Part shown: positions 1 through 9,957 of the stretch, piece by piece
Layout of the letters: every line of letters begins with the position of its first letter
Numbering within the stretch: position 1 is the first letter of the stretch
NCBI RefSeq assembly: GCF_000801105.2
Contig: NC_079518.1
Location: forward strand, 22,300,800 to 22,364,799
Direction of reading: 5' to 3'
DNA from: Raphanus sativus
Taxonomy: Eukaryota > Streptophyta > Magnoliopsida > Brassicales > Brassicaceae
DNA length: 64,000 bases
Translations under genes and position numbers: made by a program
Notes under the pieces: generated by a model
The model's database searches: none
Seen by the model: only the letters and a program-made list of their open reading frames with translations
What the model was told of the DNA's origin: nothing

Positions 1-600
1 TTATATATTTGGGGCTAATCCCTCATAACCTATTTGAACTCTAAACCTAACAAGGTGATTACTCAGACATAGCTAAGCAACACATCATAAACATTAAGTA
101 AAACTGCATAGAATAGATAGATAGAAATAATGGAGTTCTAATCACAAATATCTCTGGATCTTCTATCGAATACTAAATCCTAGAAAACTTTTTGTTGTGA
201 AATTAAGAATACAAGAAAGCTCTCTTTGCCTCAAACACTTTGGTAAAGTATAAATATTAGGTTAAAACTCGTCAGGGGTAGTTTAGTAACTAGATGAGAT
301 CTTGGGCTTCAAGTCGGCTGTGACCAAATGGGCTTCTGCGTGCTTGCCATCGATCGATGTCACATAGTGTGCATCGATCAACATGTATCTCTTCGTGTCG
401 ACCTCAAATGCTGGTCGATATGGTCATCTCGGGTAAAATCTCTAAAGTTCTCCAAAATGCTCCAAAATCACCATCTTCTCTCCAATCACTCCTAAACATG
501 TAAATATGCTATCTAAGCTCTAAAACATGATTAATATATCCTAAAACTCCTATATACCATAGCTAAAATCAGGTAAAATCGATGGTATATCACTGGGTTC
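1..600. repeat. Possible LTR-retrotransposon remnant
   Basis: No open frame. The stretch from about 345 to 480 has several GATCGATG/GTCGATATG-like words, and 430-600 has a run of short CTCCAAAATGCTCC-like phrases. Both remind me of the LTRs of Brassicaceae Gypsy-type elements, but I see no paired LTR, primer site or target duplication in the window, and the left edge is cut by the window. The element type is a guess from base composition and phrase style. Confidence 0.25.
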
Positions 601-1236
601 ATTAATGTGTCCATTGTTTAAAAGAATGTGCTTTGGATTTTTTTTTTATGTTGTCGGTGGTGGTTATGATGAGTATTGGTTATTTGATGAAGGGCCACAT
701 GAGAGGAAGAAGAGACGATTTAGGTATGTCCTCACTCTCTTTCAGATTTGGTATAATTTGTGATTTGATACCCAGATTTGGATTAATTTAATTTTTTTCT
801 AAATCTGAGTGATAGAGAAGCTTGAGCTAGAATAGAATGGAGGAGATGGAGAGAAGTGAAGAATTTAACAGAGACGACGCGAAGGAGTTAATTGAATAAT
901 CGAGGCATAGAAGAGTTATCACCGGAGTGGTGCAGCAAACCTGAATTTTGTGTGTTTCTCTCTGAGAAACATAACGCATCAGTGTATTTTGTACTTGATT
1001 TATGTTATGTTTTACACAACTCATCCGTTTATATATCTCAGCTTTTTCGTTTATATAACTCAGTAATATCTCAAACATACTCTAAAATCAGAAAATGTTT
1101 GTATAACTCAGCCGTGTCATTTATATAACGCAGCTATACCTAAAACATACCCTAAAATCAGAAATGGAATTTAATTACTTAAAAGAGTTATATCGAAGCT
1201 CCTCTTATCAATATCAAGTGGATATAAGTCAATTAA
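601..1236. other. AT-rich intergenic, possible short exon relic
   Basis: Nothing certain. Between about 650 and 722 a plus-strand frame encodes a polar, basic run ending in KKRRFR just before a GTATGT donor-like site, which could be a stray exon of a decayed gene. From 1020 to 1135 a short phrase (TTATATAACTCAG-like) recurs three or four times. The small open frames on both strands here have no recognisable protein character. Confidence 0.2.
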
Positions 1237-1237
1237 A

Positions 1238-1412
1238 TGTGTACTTTCTTGAATTTCCTAGTTGAGACTCTTATTTGATCTTGAGATATATGTTCTTATA
1301 CTATTACTTAAAACATTATATTTGTGTACTTTCTTGAATTTTCAAGTTGAGACTTTAACTTGATCTTGCGATACTATCTAGACTTAAAATGTGTGTACTT
1401 TCTTATATTTTT
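1238..1412. repeat. Short degenerate tandem repeat
   Basis: The phrase TGTGTACTTTCTTGAATT starts at 1238 and again at 1323 (85-base period). A third shortened copy starts at 1392. The sequence between copies is also similar (GTTGAGACT, TTGATCTTG), so this is about two and a half copies of an 85-base unit. No coding role is visible. Confidence 0.6.
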
Positions 1413-1689
1413 CAGAGGACACACTTGAGAACCATAAACCCTAAATATTATACCTTAAACCTTAAACTCTAAATTGTATCTTAATGGTATAAATTAGCCG
1501 TATCATACCTATAAGTCAAGTGTAATTTGTATCGCAAAGTTTCATATTTTTGAGCGGGAACAAAATCATTCCTTAAACTCTAAACTCATGACCATTGATT
1601 GATTTTTATCTAAAGGTTCAAAATTTTATTTTGGTCTACAAGTTCCTACATCACTTTCTCAAATGATCTGACACCAGAAAAAAAAGAGG

Positions 1690-2010
1690 GAGATTTCTCA
1701 TATAATTCATGAAAAAATGGTGGAAATTCAGAAACAAATTCAGGTAAGAATCTTGATAAAAAATTGGGAGATGTGATTATCGACATGGGAGCCTCTCATC
1801 ACATGACGGGTGATCTCTCATGTCTTTGTGACTTTAAACGCACATCTCCTTACTCTGTTGGTTTTGCCAATGGTGGTAACACATTTTCACAAGCATAGGA
1901 ATGTTGTGGTTGTTGGAGAAACTGTCCCTTTAGATGGTGTTTTTGTTCTGAAACTAAATTGCATGTTGGTATCGGTTTCAAATTTGCTAATTTTTCAAAA
2001 AAAGTATTCA
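1690..2010 (+). pseudogene. Copia-type polyprotein remnant (protease region)
   Basis: In frame from 1764 the translation contains GASHHMTGD, the hallmark of the Copia integrase-side protease region, followed by phrases typical of the next 40 residues (SVGFANGG). The catalytic D-T-G appears as D-M-G, and a TAG stop near 1897 breaks the frame. In another frame, 1900-1995 continues with GETVPL and SVSNLL, as expected after the protease. It is therefore a short dead fragment of a Ty1/Copia gag-pol gene with at least one frameshift. No LTRs for it are visible. Confidence 0.75.
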
Positions 2011-2660
2011 CTGATGTGATTTATGTGTTGCAGAACCTTTTTGGGAGGACCCTGTTGGAGACAGTGAAGAGTGTGATTGGGTCTATTATCTTATTGATGC
2101 TTCTTATGCACGAGTAAACAAGGTTAGTGCACGGATTGATCAGAATATAGCATCATCGGCTGGCCGTCCTGCCTTTCAGTTGTTTTCCAAATTTTTATTT
2201 ATTTTCTAATATTTATGTTTTGAACTTAGCTACTCCAGGTCCTTGTGAGTTTATTTTTGGACTAATCCAACAAGAGAAGTATTTTATTATAGTATCAATA
2301 AAATAGAGGATTTTTTTCACTTATACATGTTAATGTGTGGGCAACATATCGAGTTATGTCTTAGTGTGGAGCTCGATACTTCTTAGAAAGTGTTAATAAT
2401 ATCTTCAGAGCTATTTGGAAAAAAAATTGTTTTAAAAAATCCGAAGTAAAATCGGTCTTGCAATAGTGATGCATTTACTAGGATATGCAGTTTGGAAAGA
2501 AAGTTAAGAAAATATGTAGTAACAACGGAACCGTGTTTGTTTTTTTTACTTCTGTTCTTCTCTACAAATGGCATAGTTCATCAGATGGTATACGTCTGTA
2601 AACCACAACAATTAGCCATATGGAACACCGATAGGTCAGATTTTAACCCAATTATCTAAC
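2011..2660. other. Intergenic, nothing recognised
   Basis: AT-rich sequence after the Copia remnant. No open frame of protein-like composition and no terminal repeats were found. The minus-strand frame at 2383-2574 is low-complexity and K/F-rich, as expected by chance in AT-rich DNA. Confidence 0.4.
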
Positions 2661-3905
2661 TGCAAGTGCACAGTAAAATACGATGACCACACATGAAGTG
2701 GCAGACAAGTTAGTTGCTAAATCGGTAAAAAAATTGTCTGTTTGGTTTTCAGTTTCTTAATTCAATAAAGCAGAGAACAAGGGAACAAGAGGAAATTAAA
2801 AAGAGTTTGTAAACAGATGAAACAAGTGTTAGGCAATGGGAATTCTCAGGTATCTCTCTTCAGTAATGATCATGCAACAAACAGACATGGAAACAAAGTT
2901 ACAACATCTCGAACTCAAATCACAATATTAGAGTTAACCTACTTCTTTAGCGCTAATACCCTATGCTCAGAATCCTAAATACTAGCTTTCACTATATCTC
3001 ATATTTTAAATAAAATTTAGGTATAGGTTTCATCAGTACCCAATGGGTAGTAACATCAACTTCCGTTTGTCACAGAAACCTTGCTCAGATACTGATATTT
3101 CAGGAATTCAAACAACATTTTTAGTGCGATGAAATTCCTAAAATCAGAGGCTAGGTGATCGGACAAGTCTCAGCCTTAATAACATCAGTAGACAAAGATC
3201 CAAAATCATAAATCCCTAGACTAACAATTTTCTAGATCAATACATCGAGAAATCCCCAATGAGAACCCCTAACCCAACTCGAAGACTACTCAGTATTAAT
3301 CAAACAATAACAAAACGAAATTAGAGGATATAACATCATGAAATTGTATTGAAATTTAGAAAAGGTTAAGAAGATCTTCTCCAATGAGTACAAGAAAAAT
3401 TATCTTCCAAAAGTCTACAAAATGATCCAAATTAGTTGCAAATCTCTAAAGTCTCTCTAGCACTCTCTCTCTGACCGTCAGGAACAAGAACAGATGAAAA
3501 GACACAGAGTTTTTAGGTTTTTAGTTCTCCAAAACATGTTTATTCACAAACATGGAAAGTTTCAGCGCCATGAAGTAGATCGACCGATCCATGTGATACA
3601 GATCGTCGATCCTTATTGAGGAACGGCTCTCCTTGTCATGCAGATCGGGCGCTCCATATCGCAGTTTTACTATAATTTGTCTAGTGGTCCATTTAGCTAC
3701 AAAAACCTCTCCAAATGTGTTCTTTTCCCACAAACTAACTTGCAACATACAAATTATATTGAGGAGAAACAAAAGGCGCATAAATGATCGAAATACCTTT
3801 AAAAACCGATCATTCTTTGTTCCAAAATGGGTTTTGAAGTGTAAAAAACAAAACACATCAAATCCCCTATACTTGAATCTTTGCTTGTCCTCAAGTAAAG
3901 GAAAT
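2661..3905. repeat. LTR-like non-coding repeat
   Basis: The stretch opens with a CTGCAAGTGCACAGT phrase and ends near 3868-3900 with a CTTGTCCTCAAGTAAAG phrase. I associate both with large non-coding LTR (LARD/Gypsy-type) sequences in Brassicaceae. 3570-3650 has repeated CGATC words like those at 345-420. The overlapping open frames on both strands at 3521-3914 look like chance. No partner repeat or target duplication was found, so the assignment is tentative. Confidence 0.3.
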
Positions 3906-4113
3906 GAAGATTAAGCCAAAATTGACATACTTTTCCAAAACCAAAAGTAATGTGACTAAATTCCCGTCAGACTGAATTTTTTTTTCCTCTGAAAGATTTC
4001 ATTGAAGAACAGCAGAGATTATATACAGGATATGACCATAGCTAGAAAGTTACATGAACTAGCCCTTAGAAACTAAATCCAGCAGGAAAAAAGACCTTCC
4101 TCTGGAGACTTAA

Positions 4114-4461
4114 TGATGCAGCGCATCCGATGGATTTGGCCTTTTAACGACAAACACATTTATTGGGCTTTACGTGTTTGTCAAGTGAATAGTTGTTTAG
4201 ATTTCTTTTACTTGAAGATTATATTATATCTTTGTAGATTGCGTAGAATAAGATACGATTCCTATCTCTGTATAGTATAAATAGGATGGTCACTTTGTAA
4301 AGAACGATCATTGATATATTGAATAATAAAAACCCTAGAACTTTGTTCTTCTTCCTTGTCTTCGGTATTCTTCGGAATCAACGAATATCAAGAACCCTCG
4401 TTTGAACGGCTATTCTGTGGGAATCAACGATCCTCGAGTCTATCAGCTTGACGCTGCGCCA
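4114..4461 (+). repeat. 5' LTR
   Basis: 348 bp, starting TGATGCAGC and ending GCTGCGCCA, with short inverted ends (TG...CA). It matches 8034-8381 at 347 of 348 bases. A TATAAATAGG-like TATA box at about 4274-4283 is placed to start transcription roughly 30 bases downstream, inside the LTR, as expected for U3/R. AATAATAAA at about 4322 could serve as a polyadenylation signal in the 3' copy. Confidence 0.97.
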
Positions 4462-4464
4462 GTT

Positions 4465-4476
4465 TGGTATCAGAGC
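4465..4476 (+). promoter_or_regulatory. tRNA-iMet primer binding site
   Basis: TGGTATCAGAGC lies three bases after the 5' LTR end and matches the complement of the 3' end of plant initiator methionine tRNA, the usual minus-strand DNA primer of plant LTR retroelements. Confidence 0.92.
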
Positions 4477-4510
4477 AAGCACGTTCCTGTTCGGAATTTT
4501 TTCTTAAATC

Positions 4511-7500
4511 ATGGCATTTAACAATTTTCTCATCTCAAAGGATCAATACAGCAGCAGTGAATCACTATCAAATCTGTTTTCTCAGAGTGAAGACTACATC
4601 GAGATTGAGATTTCGGGTGAACCTGTTTTTGACGTATATGATGACGAGCTGATTTTATGTCTTAATGATGAAGAAGTATCAGTTACGAATTATGGAGATC
4701 TGCACTGGCGGATCGGCAAGGAGAAACCATATCCCTTTTCTCAAAGAGATAACGACTTGTTGAACTTCTACAACCAAAAGGAGATCAATGATAAACCGGT
4801 TGTCAACATTTATGATGCTCTTGATGATGAACAATTATCAGATAAGAGAGATTTATTTTCGTCGGAGTACATCTGTTTTGGAGTTCCAGTACGTGATGTT
4901 GAATCTTATGATGATTTAACTGTTGGCGTACTAAACAGAGATGACACGAATTTCATAGGAACTCTGAGTAAGACAGATAGCAATATGTATATTGTCTGGG
5001 AGGATCAACCTATGGATTGTGTTCTATGGAAAAAGGAAGATCATCAACAAATGAACAAAGAGCCGCCAGATATTGTTCACAGTACGTATACTTCCCATCA
5101 AAGTGGGGAAGATCACTACAAAAAAAGTGTACAACCTCAGGTATTTTGTCATCAATGGGGATTTGCAAAAATAATTTTCCATGGGAGAGTCAAAACAGTT
5201 CAACAAAGGGAAAGGATCTATGTGACCCCTTCAAACTCAAAATTTTCAGATGAAGCTCTTGGAAAGGCTGACCCGATAAACTTTTCTTCTTATGGCGAGA
5301 AAGGTGTTGCCACGTCGAGTGTAGAAACACTAAAACAATCACGAAATTCTTTGAAGTGTTTCATGAGGAAGTGGTTATCACATTGCTTTTCATCTGATGT
5401 GGTGCTCTCTCCACTCTCTATGTCTAAGCCTCGGTTTCAAGAGAGAATGGATTCTAGCAAGTCAGTGATGTTGCGCTCTCAAGCGATTGGCGCTAGTCAA
5501 TATGGACAGAAAGGACTGGTTTTGGAATGGTTTCATCCTCGGTGGAGACAACAACTTTGTAGTCATTGGCGTGTTTTGAGAACGGTGGCGGCTGTCTCAG
5601 ATGTCGTCTTTCTTTTTGGAGCTGTCACGAAGGCATCAAATCATCATTACCATCCATTCCTGGATTTTTCTCATTGTAAGCATCTCTTTGTGGACAAATG
5701 GAATCACATGATTGAATTCAAATGGAATTTTCTCATGGCTAGTGTGGTTCATTATGATGGTGGTTCAAGGAAGCTTTTTAAAGCAAAGTTTGTGAAGGTC
5801 TACAAAGCTGATCATTTGGTCTTTTATTTCCGGATTCTATTGTGTCCAGTTGATACCCACTTGGCATGTTCATTTGTTGGTGCAATGGAGTCTAACTTTT
5901 TATGTGAACCATGGAGGCACTACCTTATATGCTTCGTACTTTCATATTTATGGTACTGTTGGTGGTGTTCTTTCCGACACGTGCATAGGACGCAATATGC
6001 TTTTAAATGGGTGAGATTTTGTATTCTTATTCTCAGAATGGGTCTGAGAGCCACAGTGGATTTATTTGAGGACCAACTCATTATTCGAGATCTAACCGAG
6101 TTGCCAAATCCACACTACCACCATTCTCTTGTTTTTCTCCTTTGCGAACTTTATTTACTAAAGAGGAGGGAGAACAAGTTATGCATTGTTTGGTGTTTGA
6201 TCGTTAGCGGCATCGTCTCTCATGTTGGTCTTGCCATTGTTCTGACCGAAATGGAGATTGAGATAGTTCGAAGCTATCTTTGTTTCGTCCCTTGTTCTCG
6301 GTGTGTGGTGACGTCTTTTAGCTCATGTGTGATCTTAGTCTTTAAGGACATGGTGGAACCTAGGGTTTTGTGGTCAATAGGGGTACTTCAATATGGAGAT
6401 TCAAAGCTGGTAGTAAGAGATGTGCACAGTCTACCAATCAGTTTCACCTACACATCAACGATGCATTTTTGGTGGAGCGATTTTCCTTGTGAATCAAGAA
6501 AGGTGTGGTGGTATTCTCATGCTGATTTTCATCACCCACGTGAAGTGTTAGCATACCTGTGCACCCATGTCGTTAGCACCCATGTCGTTAGACCGCCATC
6601 CTGCACTAAGTTCTCTCTTATGGTGAGAAATATAACAATATTAATGGAAGTCACTCTCAGTTTTGGAGTCTTGATGAATGATCTAACATCAAGACAACAT
6701 CAACTCCTTGATTTTTGTCATCGTGAAAATGCCTTTGCAAACATAATACAATGCTTGTTTGGCTCTGAGTGGGAGTTCCTTTCTCAAGGATGGGTCTCTA
6801 AGGTTTCTCCTTTATTTGACCATTGTGGCGTTTTATTTGACTATTGTGGTCTGAATCTTCGGGAAGTTTGTCGTTCTCTTTGTAGTCTGTGGATTTCGTT
6901 GTTCCTTATGTCTGATGGTGGCTATTTACAATGTTATGTTGTCAATAGTAGAGAGGCTTCTTTGTTTCTCTGTCCATCATTGAGGATACAGCTGAAAGTG
7001 TCTCGTCGGTTGATATTTAAAAGTGGTCAACGGAAATTACTTCTTCTCGCTTCATTCGAGTTGAGATTTTCTTGTGACGTTTATGTGAGTAAAGAGATGT
7101 CACAGATCATGGTGCAGTGGAATTTTCTCGTGAGTTACGTGAAGTTTGCAGAGAAGTTATCACCACGTCTTGCTATACTGAAACTTATGGAAATCCAACG
7201 TTTGAGGTATTTGTTCTCTTTTGAGTGGCCACCTTGGGTACACATGGCACTGATATTTATTCATCATCCCCACTCAGTTGCACGTCATGTGATGTTCAAA
7301 GTTTCCAACTTGCCACAATTGGAGTTCCTTTGGGGAGCTTTTGGAGGAAGATTAAATGAGCATAGCAGTATATGTGCAAGAAGCTGGTTAGAAATAATTA
7401 TTTTTTTAAAGTCAGTAGTGATGGGATATAAGGACTTCGTGTATGCATGGTTTCTGGACAGTGAATGTGGCGATGTGTTTGTAGACGATGGCAAAGAGGA

Positions 7501-8200
7501 GGTGCACTTTTTATTGGTATTGTGGACTTTCGGGAATTTAGTGTTTCATTGTCATGCGTTCACGCCCATGTTATTGTGGATCTTCTCAACTAATGTGCTT
7601 CAATATGAGATTAATGGTAGAGTTTTGGCGTGGAAATTCAAAGATGTTTGTAGCCCACATTTGGATTTCATTTCTATGTCCACAAGATTCTTTTGGAGGA
7701 GCATCGCTTGCGAAACAAGCAAACAATGGTTTGTCGATTCAGCTTTACATAAGATGCCACAGCCTAACTGCAACAACTTATTTTGGAAGTCACCTTGCAT
7801 GTTGGGAACTTCTACAGTAGCCATTAAGAGCGCGTTTGACGTTAAGCGCCGTAAGTTGAATTCGCGTAGGTTCGATCGACCTAAAGTGTTAGAGCGTTTC
7901 AATTACTATACAGGCCGAGTGAAGATACGACGGACTGTCACAAGCCCACTTTATTTAGTTGCACATGATCGTATCCATTTTGTGAAGATTACTAGCAAGA
8001 TTCGTGGGCGAATCTTTTCTAACCTGGAGAGACTGATGCAGCGCATCCGATGGATTTGGCCTTTTAACGACAAACACATTTATTGGGCTTTACGTGTTTG
8101 TCAAGTGAATAGTTGTTTAGATTTCTTTTACTTGAAGATTATATTATATCTTTGTAGATTGCGTAGAATAAGATACGATTCCTATCTCTGTATAGTATAA
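4511..8200 (+). CDS. 1229-residue protein of unknown function in LTR element
   Basis: The only product of the LTR element; I do not recognise it. ATG at 4511 lies 34 bases after the primer site. The first 280 residues are acidic and polar (a YIEIEISGEP segment near residue 35). The rest is unusually rich in Trp, Cys, His and Phe. No gag zinc knuckle, D-T-G, integrase or RT motifs occur; an isolated FVDDG near residue 988 has no RT context. Two modules recur: FG...LDF[SC]H at residues 384 and 733, each followed exactly 21 residues later by W[NE]FL (405, 754; another at 870), and VLQY...FW[WR]S...CE[ST] at 625-653 and 1029-1061. That implies an internal duplication of roughly 350-400 residues. 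The last 55 codons lie in the 3' LTR. Such a long frame in 60 percent A+T DNA is not chance, so selection or very recent origin from a coding template is likely. Confidence 0.8.
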   Translation: MAFNNFLISKDQYSSSESLSNLFSQSEDYIEIEISGEPVFDVYDDELILCLNDEEVSVTNYGDLHWRIGKEKPYPFSQRDNDLLNFYNQKEINDKPVVNIYDALDDEQLSDKRDLFSSEYICFGVPVRDVESYDDLTVGVLNRDDTNFIGTLSKTDSNMYIVWEDQPMDCVLWKKEDHQQMNKEPPDIVHSTYTSHQSGEDHYKKSVQPQVFCHQWGFAKIIFHGRVKTVQQRERIYVTPSNSKFSDEALGKADPINFSSYGEKGVATSSVETLKQSRNSLKCFMRKWLSHCFSSDVVLSPLSMSKPRFQERMDSSKSVMLRSQAIGASQYGQKGLVLEWFHPRWRQQLCSHWRVLRTVAAVSDVVFLFGAVTKASNHHYHPFLDFSHCKHLFVDKWNHMIEFKWNFLMASVVHYDGGSRKLFKAKFVKVYKADHLVFYFRILLCPVDTHLACSFVGAMESNFLCEPWRHYLICFVLSYLWYCWWCSFRHVHRTQYAFKWVRFCILILRMGLRATVDLFEDQLIIRDLTELPNPHYHHSLVFLLCELYLLKRRENKLCIVWCLIVSGIVSHVGLAIVLTEMEIEIVRSYLCFVPCSRCVVTSFSSCVILVFKDMVEPRVLWSIGVLQYGDSKLVVRDVHSLPISFTYTSTMHFWWSDFPCESRKVWWYSHADFHHPREVLAYLCTHVVSTHVVRPPSCTKFSLMVRNITILMEVTLSFGVLMNDLTSRQHQLLDFCHRENAFANIIQCLFGSEWEFLSQGWVSKVSPLFDHCGVLFDYCGLNLREVCRSLCSLWISLFLMSDGGYLQCYVVNSREASLFLCPSLRIQLKVSRRLIFKSGQRKLLLLASFELRFSCDVYVSKEMSQIMVQWNFLVSYVKFAEKLSPRLAILKLMEIQRLRYLFSFEWPPWVHMALIFIHHPHSVARHVMFKVSNLPQLEFLWGAFGGRLNEHSSICARSWLEIIIFLKSVVMGYKDFVYAWFLDSECGDVFVDDGKEEVHFLLVLWTFGNLVFHCHAFTPMLLWIFSTNVLQYEINGRVLAWKFKDVCSPHLDFISMSTRFFWRSIACETSKQWFVDSALHKMPQPNCNNLFWKSPCMLGTSTVAIKSAFDVKRRKLNSRRFDRPKVLERFNYYTGRVKIRRTVTSPLYLVAHDRIHFVKITSKIRGRIFSNLERLMQRIRWIWPFNDKHIYWALRVCQVNSCLDFFYLKIILYLCRLRRIRYDSYLCIV

Positions 8201-8381
8201 ATAGGATGGTCACTTTGTAAAGAACGATCATTAATATATTGAATAATAAAAACCCTAGAACTTTGTTCTTCTTCCTTGTCTTCGGTATTCTTCGGAATCA
8301 ACGAATATCAAGAACCCTCGTTTGAACGGCTATTCTGTGGGAATCAACGATCCTCGAGTCTATCAGCTTGACGCTGCGCCA
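8034..8381 (+). repeat. 3' LTR
   Basis: 348 bp, identical to the 5' LTR except for A instead of G at 8233. It is preceded by CTGGAGAGAC, a weak purine-rich tract that may act as the plus-strand primer. The upstream reading frame runs 167 bases into it and stops at the TAA ending at 8200, just before the TATA-like sequence. It is followed directly by the CTTAA duplication. Confidence 0.97.
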
Positions 8382-9120
8382 CTTAAGCCGGCATAATTAA
8401 TGAAATTCTCCGGAAACAAATAGAAAACATAATAAATATAGAGCAAAGTTAAACTGTAAGTAAACTAGATCATAACAGAAACACAATCAAACAAGAGAAA
8501 CCACCGAGATAAGAAGGAAGGATTAAGCGCACACCAACTGACGATTTTATTCAGGAAGACCATGCATCTCTTTTACTGCTCCGACAACCACCTGACGAGC
8601 CGAGATATTGCAGATAAGAAACTCCAGAGGAAGAATGCTTGTTCTTTATCATTCAAACCTCCACATCAGGTTGCAAAGAGCCGCAGCTCCAAGTCTTTGA
8701 AGACGAGCCGGATGATATATAGAAACCAAACCCTCAAGAATCAAAATCAGAGAAACCTTAATGCCAGAAAGGAAGAAAGAAGTCCTTCGATCATCGGTGA
8801 AAACTAAGAAACATAGCAAACGCCAAAAAAGAGACGAAATCAGACCGAAAAATCGAAACCAAAATAACCATTACCGACACAATTCTCCCCCCCCCCCACC
8901 CCACCCCCAAAACAGATATAGCTCTATAAATACCAACAGCTCGAATTTGAAAATAGACAGATAAACAGAAAATAAATGCAAGCTAACGAAACAAAGAGAA
9001 CACAAATTGACTGACGGTGGCTAAGAGAGCCCTCACCCTTGAAAACTCCAAACAGAAAAGGATAACTTTTGAGAAAGCGGAGGAAACTTTAGAGAGGATG
9101 TCTTTAGATTGAGTCATTAA

Positions 9121-9489
9121 CCCAAAAGAAGTTATATATCTTGGAACAGAATTAATTTAAGTAGAGAGTGGGGCTCTTTCTACCAAGGATTCTACAAGAA
9201 CAAGTGTTTTGTCCACTAGATCAAGCTTCACAATTCAAAGTAATAAAATAGGAAGAAAACACTAATTAGAAATTCTCAAACAATATTACGGAAAAGGCTA
9301 AAACAATAACTCTCTTCTTGTATATTGCAAATTAAACCAGAGTATAACAATTATTCGTAACTTTATTCATGTGTACATCTCTATTTTCATATGTGTCGTC
9401 TGTGTTACTGTGTATCACGTATGTAATTGTAATCGCCTTTAAAAACAAAACAAAATGTGTATATGTTGTCTATAACTTCACTATATATC
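9121..9489. other. 3' flank of the RAP2.1-like gene
   Basis: AT-rich DNA between the poly(A) retroposon and the stop codon of the transcription factor gene. It should hold the 3' untranslated region of that minus-strand gene. The plus-strand open frame at 9369-9590 overlaps the gene in antisense and is not protein-like. Confidence 0.4.
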
Positions 9490-9957
9490 TCATGATCCAG
9501 GTATTTGATTCAAATCAGGTTTCTCAACTAATACCGGTGAAGGAGGAGACGGCGACTTCGCAGAACAAGCAAGAAGAGCATCGACTCTAGCGCCGACCTC
9601 CGCAGCTTTCTCACGTATCAGAGAGGCGGGCATGTCGACTGCGGCAGCCGCTGCTGATCGTTGCCCCTCCTCCTGAAAAAGAAGATCAGGGAAGTTGAGG
9701 CGTGCTGAAGGGCCACGAAGGTAGAAGACGGCGGTGTCGTAGGCTCTAGCGGCGGCATCGGCGGTTGTGTATGAACCGAGCCAAAGACGTGAACGTTTGT
9801 TTGGTTCACGTATCTCAGCGACCCATTTTCCCCACTTCCTCATACGTATCCCCCTGTACGGCTTAAGCGGCCTCGTTGCCACGTGAGTGTCTTCTTTTTC
9901 TTGCGGTGGCTGCCTTCGCTTCCGCCTACACGGCTCTTGTTGTAGTTCTCCTTCCAT
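9490..9957 (-). CDS. RAP2.1: DREB-type AP2/ERF repressor with EAR motif (RAP2.1-like)
   Basis: Intron-less, 155 residues. A basic N-terminus ([10 protein letters not shown], a likely nuclear signal) precedes a full AP2/ERF domain at residues 33-90 ([18 protein letters not shown] ... LNFP). Val and Glu at the two DNA-contact positions that separate DREB from ERF proteins place it in the DREB A-5 group. The segment after it ([19 protein letters not shown]) is a family signature. The C-terminus carries DLNQIP at 148-153, an EAR repression motif. It should bind DRE/CRT (A/GCCGAC) elements and dampen cold and drought genes. Length and the KPDLNQIP end match my memory of Arabidopsis RAP2.1 (153 residues). 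TATAAA on the minus strand at 9991-9996 is close to the ATG; the start was chosen as the first ATG before the basic region. Close paralogues such as RAP2.9 cannot be fully excluded. Confidence 0.93.
   Translation of the reverse strand: MEGELQQEPCRRKRRQPPQEKEDTHVATRPLKPYRGIRMRKWGKWVAEIREPNKRSRLWLGSYTTADAAARAYDTAVFYLRGPSARLNFPDLLFQEEGQRSAAAAAVDMPASLIREKAAEVGARVDALLACSAKSPSPPSPVLVEKPDLNQIPGS

Larger units (their letters stand above)
4114..8381 (+). mobile_element. Young non-autonomous LTR retrotransposon
   Basis: Complete 4268-bp element. Two 348-bp LTRs start TGATGCAGC and end GCTGCGCCA, and the element is flanked by a perfect 5-bp target duplication CTTAA (4109-4113 and 8382-8386). An initiator-Met tRNA primer site follows the 5' LTR. 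The LTRs differ at a single base (G at 4313, A at 8233), so the insertion is recent. The interior holds one open frame of 1229 codons, with no capsid zinc knuckle, protease, integrase, reverse transcriptase or RNase H motif. Movement must therefore depend on enzymes of another element. The primer site and 5-bp duplication fit either Copia or Gypsy helpers; I cannot decide which. Confidence 0.95.
3977..9120 (-). mobile_element. Poly(A) retroposon, interrupted by LTR element
   Basis: Read on the minus strand, the sequence from about 9120 down to 8387, then 4113 to 3977, is continuous once the LTR element (4114-8381) and one copy of its CTTAA target duplication are removed. It ends in AATGAAATCTTTCAGAGG followed by an A-run (T-run at about 3979-3987 on the plus strand). 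That tail is typical of LINE-mobilised poly(A) retroposons. The body has no long frame and begins in a TC- and GGTTTCGATTT-rich stretch. The 5' edge is estimated, and I found no flanking duplication for this outer element. It may be a Sadhu-like non-autonomous retroposon or a LINE derivative. Confidence 0.45.

Noticed and set aside
3521..3914. Overlapping frames on both strands as genes
   Set aside because: Both lie in LTR-like non-coding sequence and have no protein-like features.
4511..8200. Long frame as a Copia or Gypsy gag-pol
   Set aside because: No zinc knuckle, D-T-G protease, integrase or YVDD-type RT context could be found; the single FVDDG has no neighbouring RT motifs.
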